DNA from: Armillaria gallica
Taxonomy: Eukaryota; Basidiomycota; Agaricomycetes; Agaricales; Physalacriaceae
Assembly: GCA_037576215.1 (NCBI GenBank)
Contig: JBANDB010000005.1
Span: 2,480,001-2,544,000, forward strand
DNA: 64,000 nucleotides
Direction of reading: 5' to 3'
Below, piece after piece: positions 30,050-42,200 of this stretch. The translations under genes and the position numbers were made by a program. How positions within the stretch are numbered: position 1 is the first letter of the stretch; each line of letters starts with the position of its first letter. The notes under the pieces were generated by a model that was not told the origin of the DNA, did not search any database, and saw nothing but the letters and a program-made list of their open reading frames with translations.

Positions 30050-33000
30050 TGATGGGCCTAAGACTTCCATGGCAATGGCAACACCAACTCGGAATGAGAT
30101 TGGATAATTAACATAGTAGCATGGCAATCAAGGCGATCGTGTGTGTGAGTGGTTCAGGGCACCTCCATGCAGTAGAACAATTCCTCTATATGCAAGAATA
30201 CACTGCAACTTTAAGTCTGCAAAGTAGTACTGCTTGGTAGTCAAGTACTAGATGCTAAGGCTATAAGCCAGTAGGGTTCTCTCAAAGTGAGAGGGAATGA
30301 AAATGGGTATGACGTGTATACCACGAATCCATATGAGAAAATGTGTGGTGAGACTAGAAAACATTGCTGGACAGTAATCTGAATGGGGAGAATGATGGAG
30401 AATAGACTAAACAGTCGGCAATAGTCTATTAGTGAATGAGGCAGTGAGAAAATGGCGTGGGGACTGCGAGTGGCGAAATAAACATGGAACGAGGTGCTGA
30501 GGGTGGGCTGGTGAGAGAAAACATGGAACTATGAAAACTAGCGGTCGTACTGGTCCTATATGATGTGAGGGTGCTGAGTCGATGTCAAAACTTGTCTGGT
30601 ACTGAAACGATCCTATCCTATGTCAAACTAACCTTCAAGTCCACTCAAGGGACTGATACTATACGAAAACTGGCTGAAACTGATCCTAAGTCTGCTCTGA
30701 GACTACTCAAATGGGTGATGATAACGATGGCAAAAGGGAAACTGTAAAAACTCCAATAGTGTAAAAGTGAAACGATGACAGCCTATAAAAGATAACAGGG
30801 GTGAGGTATAGCATGGTGATGAGCCTCCAGGCTCTGTATGCTCAGAATTCGCGGATTTATCCATTCATCACCCAATACCTTCAAAACGACGCCATTATAA
30901 CCCTCACATACTCCATAACACTGCCAACACTCGATAATACCATGGATTTTCGCAGTATAAACCACAAACATTCAGATACAGTCCTAAAACCATGACATCC
31001 ACTCCTCACACAGTCCGTTATCCTTCCCAGCTCGCCTCGCATCACAATTACCGTATCCCATCATGGCAAGGCACCTTTGATCGACAATCATCCTAAAACT
31101 GGGTTGCTATATCACTCAGAAGCACTAGTTGATGTGCCCATCAATCATTTAATGAAATGACGTGATTGACATGAGTACCCTCCCAGCTACAATAATTACA
31201 GCTACGGCAACTATAGACCGCATTTACTAAGGCTGTTACAGTGCCAAGACTTCAAATTATCATTGCCCCACACATACACCTCAGCACGGCAACTGCAGCT
31301 CAATAATCCGCAGCTACACAGCACCTTATGATCCGCTCATCGCTCAATAAAACCACACGGTTCGCATCCATACATGGCAATGTCGAAGACTTGCTGTTAC
31401 TTTAGAACCACAAATACCATATGTTTACTATGGCTATTACAAAAGCCAAGGACTTACAGCCTTACTAAGGCTCCGAAGAATATTCTATTTATAAAATCGT
31501 ACTTGTAGTATAAAAACTAGGTAGAAACCGCATTTTTAGAGCTAGTTCTTACCCAGTTGACGAGGCTATGGCATTACCAGTCAGCTACGGTTACTCCAAG
31601 TTATTTCCCACCGCTTGCTTTACTCTTTAAACGTTGTTGGTTGCACCAATACACGAAATCTTGCGTCAATAACTTGCTTTTGTCTTTTAATGCCACAACA
31701 TCGCTTCACTTTCACCACATAGGATTGTTTCATCGCTTTCACCTTCTACATCACCATCATTTTCATCACCCAGTTCAGTATTACCTCCGTGTAGGCCCAG
31801 TTCAGCTCCATAGGATCACCCTTGTCTTTATCATTGTTCGGAGTTGCCGTGCATCTATTGCCGCAGCACCCCACTCAGCACCTCAGTTGCTACAATTTCT
31901 ACCAGTTTCTTGCAGTCTCTGTACGTTTATTGCTATTGTTTCGACTCACAATATTAGGTACACCCCAAGCCACGTTTACTAGGCTATTTCGACGTCTTCT
32001 AGTCCATTGCCATGATTTCTAGAGCATCGCAACGATTTCTAGTGTGTTGCTACGATTTCTAGAGCATTGCTACGATTTCTAGAGCATTGCTATGATTACC
32101 AGTCCTTCCACACGATTTCTATTCCCTCCCCACGTTTTCTCAACCGTTGCAACGATTTCTAGCACGTTGCTACGATTTCTAGATCCATTTTCATGGTCTC
32201 TAGAACGTTTTCACAGTTTCTATCACAGTTTCTTGGTATTCAAGTCATACCAGATTCCGTCCCATCTCATTTATCGAGATCCTTCCCGGCTCACAGCCAA
32301 TGTCTATTAGTACTTCCTGACCAAGAGTACTACTTTGCTGACTGAAAAGTCGCAGTGTATCTTGTGTTATTGAGGAATTGACCGCACGGAAGTGCACTGA
32401 ACCACTCACAAACACATTGCCTTGATTGCTGTGTTGCTACATTAATTGCCTAAGCTCTCTCCGAGTTTTGGGTGTTGCCGTTGCCACGGAAGTCATAGGC
32501 CCATCAGCGGTGATCACATATTGGCACAATATGAGCATGCACCAATAGTGTTAAGAGCAAAGAGCATGTAGCAAAGGACTCTTCACAGTTAAAAACTGTG
32601 GAATAACTCTGGTGAGCTCAAGAGTCGATGTGCAATCGAGAATATGCTGGGGTAAACAGTATATTGCTGTAGAACGGTGAATAGACGTGGTTTACAGGCA
32701 ATAGACTAGTGCGTGATGATAATTGACATAGTCTGGGGTCAACTAGAGATGAACTCCTTTGTAACTATGTTTTCTAGCTAGTTTTTATACTACAAGTATG
32801 AATTTATAAATAGAGTAAATACACGAGACTTAGTAAGGCTGTAAGGCCTTGGCTTTGTAAAATTGGAGGAAACATATGGTACTTCATCTTCTAAAGTAAC
32901 AGCAACTTGTCGACATTGCCACATATGGTCTTGCTGAGTGATGCATGGATCATTAGGTGCTGTTTAGCTGCAGATTACTCGAGCAATGGTCATTGTGCTG

Positions 33001-33417
33001 AGGAGTATGCGTGGGGTAACATTTTCTTGAAGCCTTGGTGAAGTAACAGCCTTAGTAAACATGGTCTGTAGTTGCCATAGCTGCAATTGCTGTAGCTGGG
33101 AGGGTACTTGCATCAATCACATCATTTTCATTAAGTGATCAATGAGCACGTCAACTAGGTGCTTCTGAGTGATGCATCAATTCTGTATTGGGATGATTGT
33201 CGATCAAAGGTGCCTTGCCATGATGAAGTACAGCAATTATGATGCATAGCAAGATGGGATGGATAACAAAGTGTGTAAGGCATGGTTGCTGTAGGATAAA
33301 AGTGGTATCAGTGTGTGTGCAATCATTGGTTTGCTGAAAGGCCATTGAAGGGATAATAGCATTAATTATCAGGGAAAATCCGCGAATTCTGAGTGTACAG
33401 AGCCTGGAGGCTCATCA
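30050..33417 (-). repeat. B1 5' LTR, split by a nested LTR
   Basis: The LTR occupies 33417-32507 and 30816-30050 (1678 bp in total) on the minus strand, starting TGATGAGCCTCCAGG and ending GGCCCATCA. The two halves align with the continuous LTRs of B2 across the insertion point at the GAGGTATAGCA phrase. The outer flank after 33417 is TCAT. A second LTR is absent because B1 is truncated. Confidence 0.85.
30817..32506 (+). repeat. Nested solo LTR (1690 bp) in the B1 LTR
   Basis: Plus-orientation LTR with TGATGAGCC...GGCCCATCA ends, of the same subfamily as 17536-19206 and distinct from the B1/B2 LTR in its middle. Flanks ATGG (30813-30816) and GCGG (32507-32510) fit a 4-bp duplication in which two CpG sites decayed. 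Removing the LTR and one copy restores the length seen in B2. The stretch at about 31982-32215 contains an array of roughly 20-bp units (TTTCTAGAGCATTGCTACGA and variants). TATA-like TATAAAAACTAG is at about 31510. Confidence 0.85.
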
Positions 33418-34446
33418 TCATCATAGCACTCTGGAGAAACTGCAGAAAGAAAGAATTAAACAAGGAAAGAAAACAGAAAAGGAAACTCTTACGAGACCAG
33501 ACAGATTTCTTCGGAGGAGAAGGGGGAGTGGGTGCCTTCTTCAGGATAGAGACCTGAAAGAAGGTCAATCCTAACCAAAAAGACATAGCAGAGGAAGAGG
33601 AGACTTACAGAAACAGTCTTATGAGGTTCGCATGGGGATGAGGTAGTCACCCCGGAAGTAGGCTTCGCTTTGGCGTGGGCCTCACGGTTGGTATATGCAG
33701 CCATATATTCAGCAAAACCTGAAAAGACCAAAGTCAGTAAGAGGGAGGGACTACCAGAGGGCGAGGACTTACTATTAACACTGCCGCTCTGAGGTGTTTT
33801 GATCATTGTGGGACGAGGACATTGACTAGAAGAGCAGGCGAATAAGGAACAGAAAGAAAATAGAAAAAGAGAAGAATGAATGTGGAACCTGAAGGAGGAG
33901 GAGCAGCTACCTCGCTCTGCTTCAAAGGCGAGGGGGTGTTGCTCACATGGACTGGAGCAGCAGGAGTGGGCAGCTCACACAAAGGCCACAGTAGCTGATG
34001 AGGGATGCATCGAGGACTGTGCTCCACATATCCCTTCTCCCCAGGCAGTAAAAGCACCGCATCATAAGTAAACTATAAAGAATAGTCAGTAGAAAGCAGA
34101 GAGAGTCAGGATAAAGTAACGCACGGAGCAGCGAGTGCATTCTTCCTGAGACACAGCCCAAACATGCCAGTGGGCTTGCTGGCGAGCCGGTGGCACTTTG
34201 GCTGTGAGCTTGCAAAGTTCAAGATGGAGCGCGATAGAATACTCCAAGTCCCGAAGGTCATGAGCCTGGAGGCCCTCAATGTAGGCGGACTAAAGATAAG
34301 GAGTTAGACAGACAACAGTGAAATCACAATGGAAAAGGGATGCATGAGATAGAAATGGGCATAATCTATCACGTGAACCAGGTCCTGAGGCGGCGCCAAC
34401 AAAGCAATCTCTGGGATGAAGTATGCGGCAGCATAGGTACAAGCGC
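33418..34446 (-). pseudogene. Spliced gene remnant between B1 and B2
   Basis: Several minus-strand exons are visible. One reads ACTYAAAYFIPEIALL and ends near 34375. The next is 34289-34125, reading SAYIEGLQAHDLRDLEYSIA and ending QEECTRCS with a GTGCGT donor. Another starts at 34072, reading TYDAVLLLPGEKGYVEHS. Pro/Ser-rich exons follow down to about 33480 (APTPPSPPKKSVWS). Introns are 50-70 nt with GT-AG ends. The gene is cut on its 5' side by the B2 LTR at 34447 and on its 3' side by B1 at 33417. I do not recognise it. Its style resembles antisense gene 2 of B2, so it may come from a third element. Confidence 0.5.
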
Positions 34447-36135
34447 TGATGAGCCTCCAGGCTCTGTACGCTCAGAATTCGCAGATTTTGCCTGCTAATT
34501 AACGCTACTATCCCTTCAATGGCCTTTCAGCAAACCAATGATTGCACACCCACTGATATCACTTTCATCCGATGGCAACCACTCCTTACACGCTTTGTTA
34601 TCCATCCCATCTTGCCACGCATCATAATTGCTGTACTTCATCACGGCAAGGCACCTTTGATCAACAATCATCCCAATACGGAATTGACGCATCACTCAGA
34701 AGCACCAGTTGACGCGCTCATTGATCACTTAATGAAAATGACGTGATTGACTCGAGTACCCTCCCAGCTATGAGAATTAAAGCTACGGCAACTACAGACC
34801 GTGTTTACTAAGGCTGTTACTTTGCCAAGGCTTCAAGAAAACGTTACCCCGTGCATACTCCTTAGCACGACAACTATTGCTCAACTAATCCACAGCTAAA
34901 CAGCACCTAGCGATCCATGCATCGCTCAACGACCCCATACAGTTCGCATCCATACGCAGCAACATCGACGAGTTGCTGTTACTTTAGAAGATGAAGTACC
35001 ATATGTTTCCTCCAATTTTTACAAAGCCAAGGCCTTACAGCCTTACTAAGTCTCGCGTAGTTACTCTATTTATAAATCTGTACTTGTAGTATAAAAACTA
35101 GCTAGAAAATGTAGTTCAAAGGCAGTTCATCTCCAGTTGACCCCAGACTATGTCAATTATTGTCACGCTCTAGTCTATCACCAGTGAACAATGTTTATTC
35201 ACCGTTCTATGGCAATATACTGTTTGCACCAGCATATTCTTGATCGCATGTCGACTCTTGAGCTCACCAGAGGTATCTCATGGTTTTTAACTGTGAAGAG
35301 TCCTTCCCTATGCGCTCTTTGCTCTTAACACTATTGGTGCATGCTCATACTGTGCCAATATGTGATCGCTTTGCTATACCTCGCCCCCGTTATCTTTTAT
35401 AGGCCATCATCGTTTCACTTTCGCACCATTGGAGTGTTTACAGTTTCACTTTTGCCATCGTTATCGTTGCCCACTTGGGTAGTCTCAGAGCAGACTTAGG
35501 ATCAGTTTCAGCCAGTTTTCATATAGTATCAGTCCCTTGAGTGGACTTGAAGGTTAGTTTGACATAGGATAGGATCGTTTCAGTACCAGACCAGTTTCGA
35601 CATCGACTCAGCACCCTCACATGGTATAGGACCAGTATCGCCACCAGTTTTTGTAGTTCCACGTTTTCTCTCGCCAGTCCACCCTCAGCACCTCGTTCCA
35701 CGTTTATTTTGCCACTCACAGTCCCCACGCCATTTTCTCATTGCCTCACTCACCCATAGACTATTGCCGACTGTTTAGTATATTCTCCATCGTTCACCCC
35801 GCTCTGATTACCGTTGAGCGACGTTTTCTAGTCTCACAGCACGTTTTCTCATACGGATTCATGGTATTCACATCATACCCATTTTCGTTCCCTCTCATTT
35901 CGAGAGATCCCTACCGGCTTGAAGCCATAGCATTTAGTACTCGACTACCAAGCAGTACTACTTTGCAGACTTAAAGTCGCAGTGTATTCTTGCATATAGA
36001 GGAATTGTTCTACTGCACGGAGGTGCCCCGAACCACTCACACACACGATCGCCTTGATTGCCATGCTACTACGTTAATTAACCAAGCTCATTCCGAGTAG
36101 GTGTTGCCGTTGCCACGGAAGTCTTAGGCCCATCA
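34447..36135 (+). repeat. 5' LTR of B2 (1689 bp)
   Basis: It starts TGATGAGCCTCCAGG and ends GGCCCATCA. It has TATA-like TATAAAAACTAGC at about 35090. It differs from the 3' copy by many transitions, largely at CpG, so the insertion is not recent or CpG decay is fast. Confidence 0.9.
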
Positions 36136-36139
36136 TTTC

Positions 36140-36157
36140 TGGAGCCCACCGCGAGGG
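36140..36157 (+). promoter_or_regulatory. Candidate tRNA primer binding site of B2
   Basis: TGGAGCCCACCGCGAGGG begins four bases after the LTR. The TGG start is complementary to a tRNA CCA end. The same sequence, with one CpG change, follows the B1 LTR. The matching tRNA was not identified. Confidence 0.5.
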
Positions 36158-36232
36158 GATCAGTTCACATCCCAGAACAATTCTTTGATCATGTTTATAT
36201 ACCCCTATCACCTTTTAATTTGCCCTTTGTAG

Positions 36233-39200
36233 CAAGCTTATACTTGCTGCGAACCCGAATTCTTCACCATTTTACAAAAATTCAAATGTAAAACACCTTA
36301 CATCCCAGTTCCGGGCAGAGGCCTTCGAAATACCTCTGCACGTCTTCAGTTACAAGAATCCACAGCCCATTTAGCATCATCTGAAGCGTCATCTTCGACA
36401 CTTGCTACAGAAACCCCATTACCAGACTCCCCTCGTAGTCCCATTCCTGGGTCTTTCGTTGAATCTCCCACATCCCTGTTTCCTGAAGAATTAGACATCT
36501 CTGAAAGAGAGAACTTGTCGTTTTCTGGACCAGAAGACGAAGAAGAAACCAAAGTTACCACAGAACTCTTTGGTTCAAACTATGGAACCGCCCCTGGCAC
36601 CCCTTATTCCGGACAAGCTTTCAGAGGCTACCACATAGAATCCACCTCATTCACCAATTACTGACAAGAAGAATCCGTCAAATCTAGCAACAAATTAGTA
36701 CCAGATTCTGCTACCACCATAAACTTTGATATCAAGGACAAGTCCTTTGAACAAAGTCTTACTTTTGATCCACCGGCAGAGGCTTCCACCTCTTATTTTG
36801 CCATTTTCCCCATCTTACCACCAGTCACTCTGAATCAACAACCAGGCCCCGTAGCGCAACCCAGCGCACAACCACCCGTACAGCCCCCAGTACAACCTCC
36901 AGTTCAACAGCCAGTCCAGCAACCCGCAGCCATAGCAGCAGCATCTATGCTGTTCCGAAAGGAGAAGAGCGCTCCGAATATCATTGATGAAATTAGTCCT
37001 GGACGTGAATTGACGCGTTATATCAGTGATATCGAAGGCCTTTTCACCTGTCATAGTATAAACGTGGAAGCCGATAAAAAGAAGTGGTTTATCTACTATC
37101 CTGGTCTCGTCATCTCCGAATTTTGGGAGAGCTTGCCTGAGTATAGCAATGCTGGCAAAACCTATGAAAATTTCAAGGATGCTGTAGTGGCTCAGTATCC
37201 TGATGCTAGTACCACTCGTAAATACGAGAGACATGACCTCAAGCGCGTCATTGGAAAATACGCATGAGAAGTTGATAATCTCGCAGACCTAGGAGCATTT
37301 TATCAAGAATTTTACCCCAAAGTAAAGCACTTGGTCATGAATAATCGTTTGTCAAACCACGAGACTGGCAATATGTTCAGCAAAGGCTTTCCTAACCACG
37401 TTTGGGACACCATTGCCCGTCGCCTCCAGATCAAATTACCAGACCATCATCCAGCAGACCCTTACGACCTCAGCGACATTTATGCAGCCACTCAGTTCGT
37501 TCTACAAGGCACGAATAAAGGAGAAAGCACTCTTAGCAGTATGCCTACTCAGAGTTTTCATGACGCTGGTCCAGCCAGACCTTCCAAGATGCCATATCCC
37601 AGTCCAGTTTCGCAACCTCAGCCAATCGTTCGTGTCAAAGAAGAACCTGTGGAACCCCAAGTCAAGATGGAGCATATTAATCAGCTCATTAAACTTGGTG
37701 AGACGTTATTGCAGCTAAACTCGAATGATCGATTCCAAAAAGCTCAGCAATGATTGTTTTCGTCAGGTCCACCGCAGCAGAGAAGTTATGCTAATATGGC
37801 AACTGGCCAAAATTGCAGTTTCTGTGGAGAAATTGGTCATTTTATTTGAGAATGTCTCAAAGTCGAGGAGATGATTAAAGAAGGGAAATGCAGGCGCAAT
37901 ATAGATGGGAAGATCATCCTGTCTACTGGTGCTTGGGTCCCTAGAGGTCTCCAAGGCACTTGGCTTAAAGATCACATTGAAGAATGGCACTGTCAGAATC
38001 CAGGCCAGATCAGCATCATCAATCAGCTGATGAACGCCATTGTTGAACCAGTTCCGCATCTCAGCCAGCAACGTTCTTCACCAGTTAACGCAGATGCTCA
38101 GTCACTTAGTGTGCCCGTTTCTGGGATTGATGTGTGTCAACACCTTGAGGCACTCATTGCCAAATCCGAAGCTATTGGAAAAGAGATCCAGGGCATCAAA
38201 CAGTTCATGCATGTTGCTGAAGAAGACTTGTCCCGTCCGAATACTGCAGACACTACGGATACTATGATTCGCCAAGTCATAGTCGAAGTTCCCCACCTTA
38301 AATGTGGACCAACCAAGAAGGCAGCTCCCGCAGCAAAAGTGGAGGCCGTTGTTCCACAAGAACCTACTAAGGCAGTGGGTTGACAAACTCGTATTAGTTG
38401 GAAGGCCGCTGAAGAAGCAGTGCTTGATGATGAGCAGGAGGTTGCTGTACCTAAGATTCGCGATCACTTCGATCAAGATCTTACCCCAGATTGTGATGGC
38501 ATGCCCAACTTAGTTGAATATTCAGACGACGAAGACGATATTGCCGTACCTGCTCAGACCAAGCAAAACCACGAAATTGCCACAGCTATCATAGAGTCTT
38601 ATTCTCCACGTCAATTCGAGAAAGCTAAGACGGTAGTCCATGGCAATGATCAGAATATTCGTTCCAAGTTTCCATCTTACATGCCACCTGCTACTCCGCG
38701 ACAAGATTCATCCAAGACTGTCACAGCAGTACCCGAGCATGCACCAGTCAAGGAGCATGTAGCTCAGCTCATCCCTGAAGATATTCATCCATTTGCCACA
38801 GCAAAGCCAGCCAATTATGCACTGCCAGCAGTTCGTAATGCGGGTGCAAAGCCAGATGTCCGCAAGCGTCCCAAAGATAATGAACCTGCTTATAGGACAC
38901 GGGCACCGATAGAAGGTTCGCATGTTGTGCAAGAAGTCTATGAGCATGCGCTTGACTCCACGATCACATTGTCGCATCAAGAGTTATATTCTTTATCACC
39001 AGCAATCAGGGAAATGATTAAGGAGGATAACACAAAGCACAAAGTGCCAAATACCATGGAACAGTTCCAGAAGGAGGTAGCTTTACCGTTTACCAGACCT
39101 GAAACCATAGAGATCACGGTAAAAGTGCCAGAAGACCATGAAAACAGCAAAACTTCCACTCTTTTATACAGCATGCCGGATAATTTTGTGCAGACTTTCG

Positions 39201-42200
39201 AGCAGACCAGTAATGCTCAGAAGGAACTGCCGGCAGGATCGTCAGTTGTCCCAGACCTGTACGAAGCTCACATCAAGAAAGGGGAGAAGATTGGACCCTT
39301 GAAATGTGCAGCAGATTCTATTTTATTAAGATCCATCATCCCAGTGGTGGATCATCAGCTCAAAGTCAAGTGCATCATTGATCCTGGATCACAAGTGATC
39401 TCCATGTCAGAAGCTGTGTGCTTGCGCTTGGGGTTGATCTATGATCCTATGGTTATATTGGAAATGCAGTCAGCCAATGGAACTACGAATTATTCCTTGG
39501 GTCTAGCACAAAATGTCGCATTTTTGTTTGGAGATATTATGCTATACTTGCAAGTGCATGTCATTCGGCAATCTGCCTACGATATCTTGCTCAGCAGACC
39601 TTTCGACACATTAACTCAGAGCATTGTTCGCAATTATTCGGACGAAAACCAGACCATTACCATTCATGATCCGAATACAGGCAAGACCGCCACCATCCCA
39701 ACAATTCCTCGTGGTCGTCCCCGTATCCTTAACCATGTCCCATTTTCTTGGGAAAATTGACTAGAAGAGCCCAACAATGATATAGAGGAGATTGCCCTGG
39801 TCATTGAATTAGACGCAAATCAAGAACCTAAAATTATTGCCTACGCAGCATCCACTTCCGAATTCGACTCAGAAAAAGCTTCAACCCAATATTTATCAGC
39901 CTGTGACCCTATTAAATTCCCTATCCAACACACTATGTTTACACAATCACTATGGTCGACTGAAACCGTGTACAGTTCCACCCCATATGCTGAATTCTCT
40001 TTACCAACAGATCGCGAACAATTGTTACCAAACTATTCTATTCCTACTCAGATTCCAGTTCCATTTCCCAGCCCCGAGATTACATGTATCGTCTATACAG
40101 TTCTAATATTATTGGAGATCAATCCTATGAGCCATGGTTCTCTAAGAAAGTCTCAGTTTTCACAGGCAAGAAGTACAAGCTGGTAGCTTTGAAAATGAAG
40201 CCCGTACTTGCAACCTTGCCTGATAAATTCCGTATTGTTCGCAATATTCAAGGAGATCCATTAGCCAAAATACCTACGTTATCCCCAACACCACCACCTT
40301 TCATTCCCACCGAATGTTATACCCAAGAGCACAAGGAGTACATCAACTCCATCCATAATGATGGTTTCCTTTGGCCAGAAGAAATGAAGCTCATGCATCA
40401 CTTCATGACGGTTCAGGAGAAAGCATTCGCATGGGAGGATTCAGAAAGAGGCAGTTTTCATAAAGATTTCTTCCTGCCAATCAATATTCCAGTCGTCGAA
40501 CACACCCCTTGGGTTCTATGAAATATTCCTATCCCTCCAGGCATTTACACAGAAGTTTGCCGTATGATCAAAACAAAGATTGACACAGGCATTTATGAAC
40601 CTTCCAATTCTTCCTACCACTCGAGATGGTTTACAGTTTTAAAGAAAGATGGCAAAAGTCTTCACATAGTTCACAGTCTAGAACCGTTGAACAAAGTTAC
40701 GATTGCTCATTCTGGATTACCACCGGCAACAGACCCTCTTGCAGAACATTTTGCAGGTCATGCATGCGGCGCTACTCTAGACTTATTCATTGGATACGAT
40801 GAACATCTATTGGCAGAGTTGTCTCGCGACCTCACCACCTTCCAAACTCCTTATGGAGCACTACGACTCATTACTTTACCCATGGGTTGGACCAATTCCG
40901 TACCAATATTCCATGACGACGTTACCTTTATTCTACAACCCAAAATCCCAGAGTTCACCATTCCTTACATTGATGACGTCCCAGTTCAAGGACCAGAAAC
41001 TCAATACGAAATCATAGGAGGCTACGAAACTATTCCTCTCAATACTGGCATTCGATGTTTTGTTTGGGAACATTTCCAAAACCTAAACAGAATTGTCCAA
41101 CACATGAAATATTGTGGAGGCACGTTTTCAGGCAAGAAAGCCTACCTTTGTTGTGCCGAAATTACTGTGCTAGGTCATAGATGCACATATGCTGGCCGAC
41201 TACCTCTCAAAAGTATTGTCTCATTGATACTTCAATGGGGACCTTGTATTGACATCTCTGACGTGCGTGCCTTCATTGGTACCATCAGAGTCCTACAAAT
41301 ATTCATCGATAATTTCACAACCCGAGCTCTACCCATTACCAAGTTATTCAGAAAAGACATTCCTTTCAAATTTGAATCAGCAGAGATTGCCGCACAAGAA
41401 GATCTTAAAGACGCAGTTAGAGTCAGCCCGGCATTAAGGCCGCTCAGTTACACATCAACCGGAGCTGTTATACTTGCCGTTGATACAGGACCTGCTGCAG
41501 TTGGATACTATCTAGCACAGTGCGACCCCGTCAATCCAAAGATTCGATATTTTGCTAGATTCGGTTCAATCACTCTTAACGAACGCAAGTGCGGATATTC
41601 TCAAGCCAAGAAAGAGATATTTGGATTATACTGCGCCTTAGGAGATTGCAAAATTTATCTTATCGGTCTTCCTACGTTTATTGTTGAAGTAGACATGAGT
41701 GCTATCAAGGGAATGCTCAAGAACCCTGATATCGCACCCTCAGCAGCAGTTAACCGATGGATTATTGGCATTCTATCTTTTCATTTCGTTCTAGTCCATG
41801 TACCAGGCTCTAAGCATGGTCCAGATGGATTATCATGATGCCCACCCCAACTAGGAGACCCTCCTCCACCTGAAGACAGCATGGAAGACTTCTTACACAC
41901 TCATTACAGGCTTATGCATTTTATTAATTCAACTTCACCTACGATTAATTCGCCAATCAAGTTAATTCAAGTTCTACAACAAGAAGTTGCCGTAGACTCC
42001 ACGAAAATCATTCCTTACTCAGAAGTTCCTCATACCGCAAAGCAACAATGCCTAGATGAACGGTTAACGCACCTATTGCCATGGCATCTATACCTCAAGA
42101 GACCTGCAGGATTCGACGATATTGCATATGCAAAATTCATGAAATATGCCATTCATTTCTTCGAGAGACAGGGAAAGCTATGGCGCAAAAACGTAGATGG

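Larger units (their letters stand above)
20569..33417 (-). mobile_element. Element B1: giant Ty3/gypsy-like element, 3'-truncated
   Basis: Minus-strand relative of B2. In element order it has a 5' LTR (33417-30050, with a nested solo LTR), a leader, a single-frame gag-pol (29951-22722) and an antisense five-exon gene (20593-22523). Homology to B2 ends about 20 bases before that gene's start codon at about 20569. The 3' LTR and everything beyond the antisense gene are missing, and hAT sequence abuts directly. The copy has eleven in-frame TGAs in gag-pol and no TAA or TAG in that frame that I could find. Integrase catalytic residues are retained. Confidence 0.85.

Noticed and set aside
17536..32506. 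LTRs at 17536 and 30817 as the two ends of one element
   Set aside because: They share orientation and subfamily, but the hAT frame resumes right after the first and the B1 LTR resumes right after the second. Each also has its own short duplication, so both are solo LTRs.
40084..41838. Intact pol in B2
   Set aside because: RT and RNase H are open over a long block, but the 19-bp deletion, TGAs on both sides and the integrase Asp-to-Asn change make the element defective.
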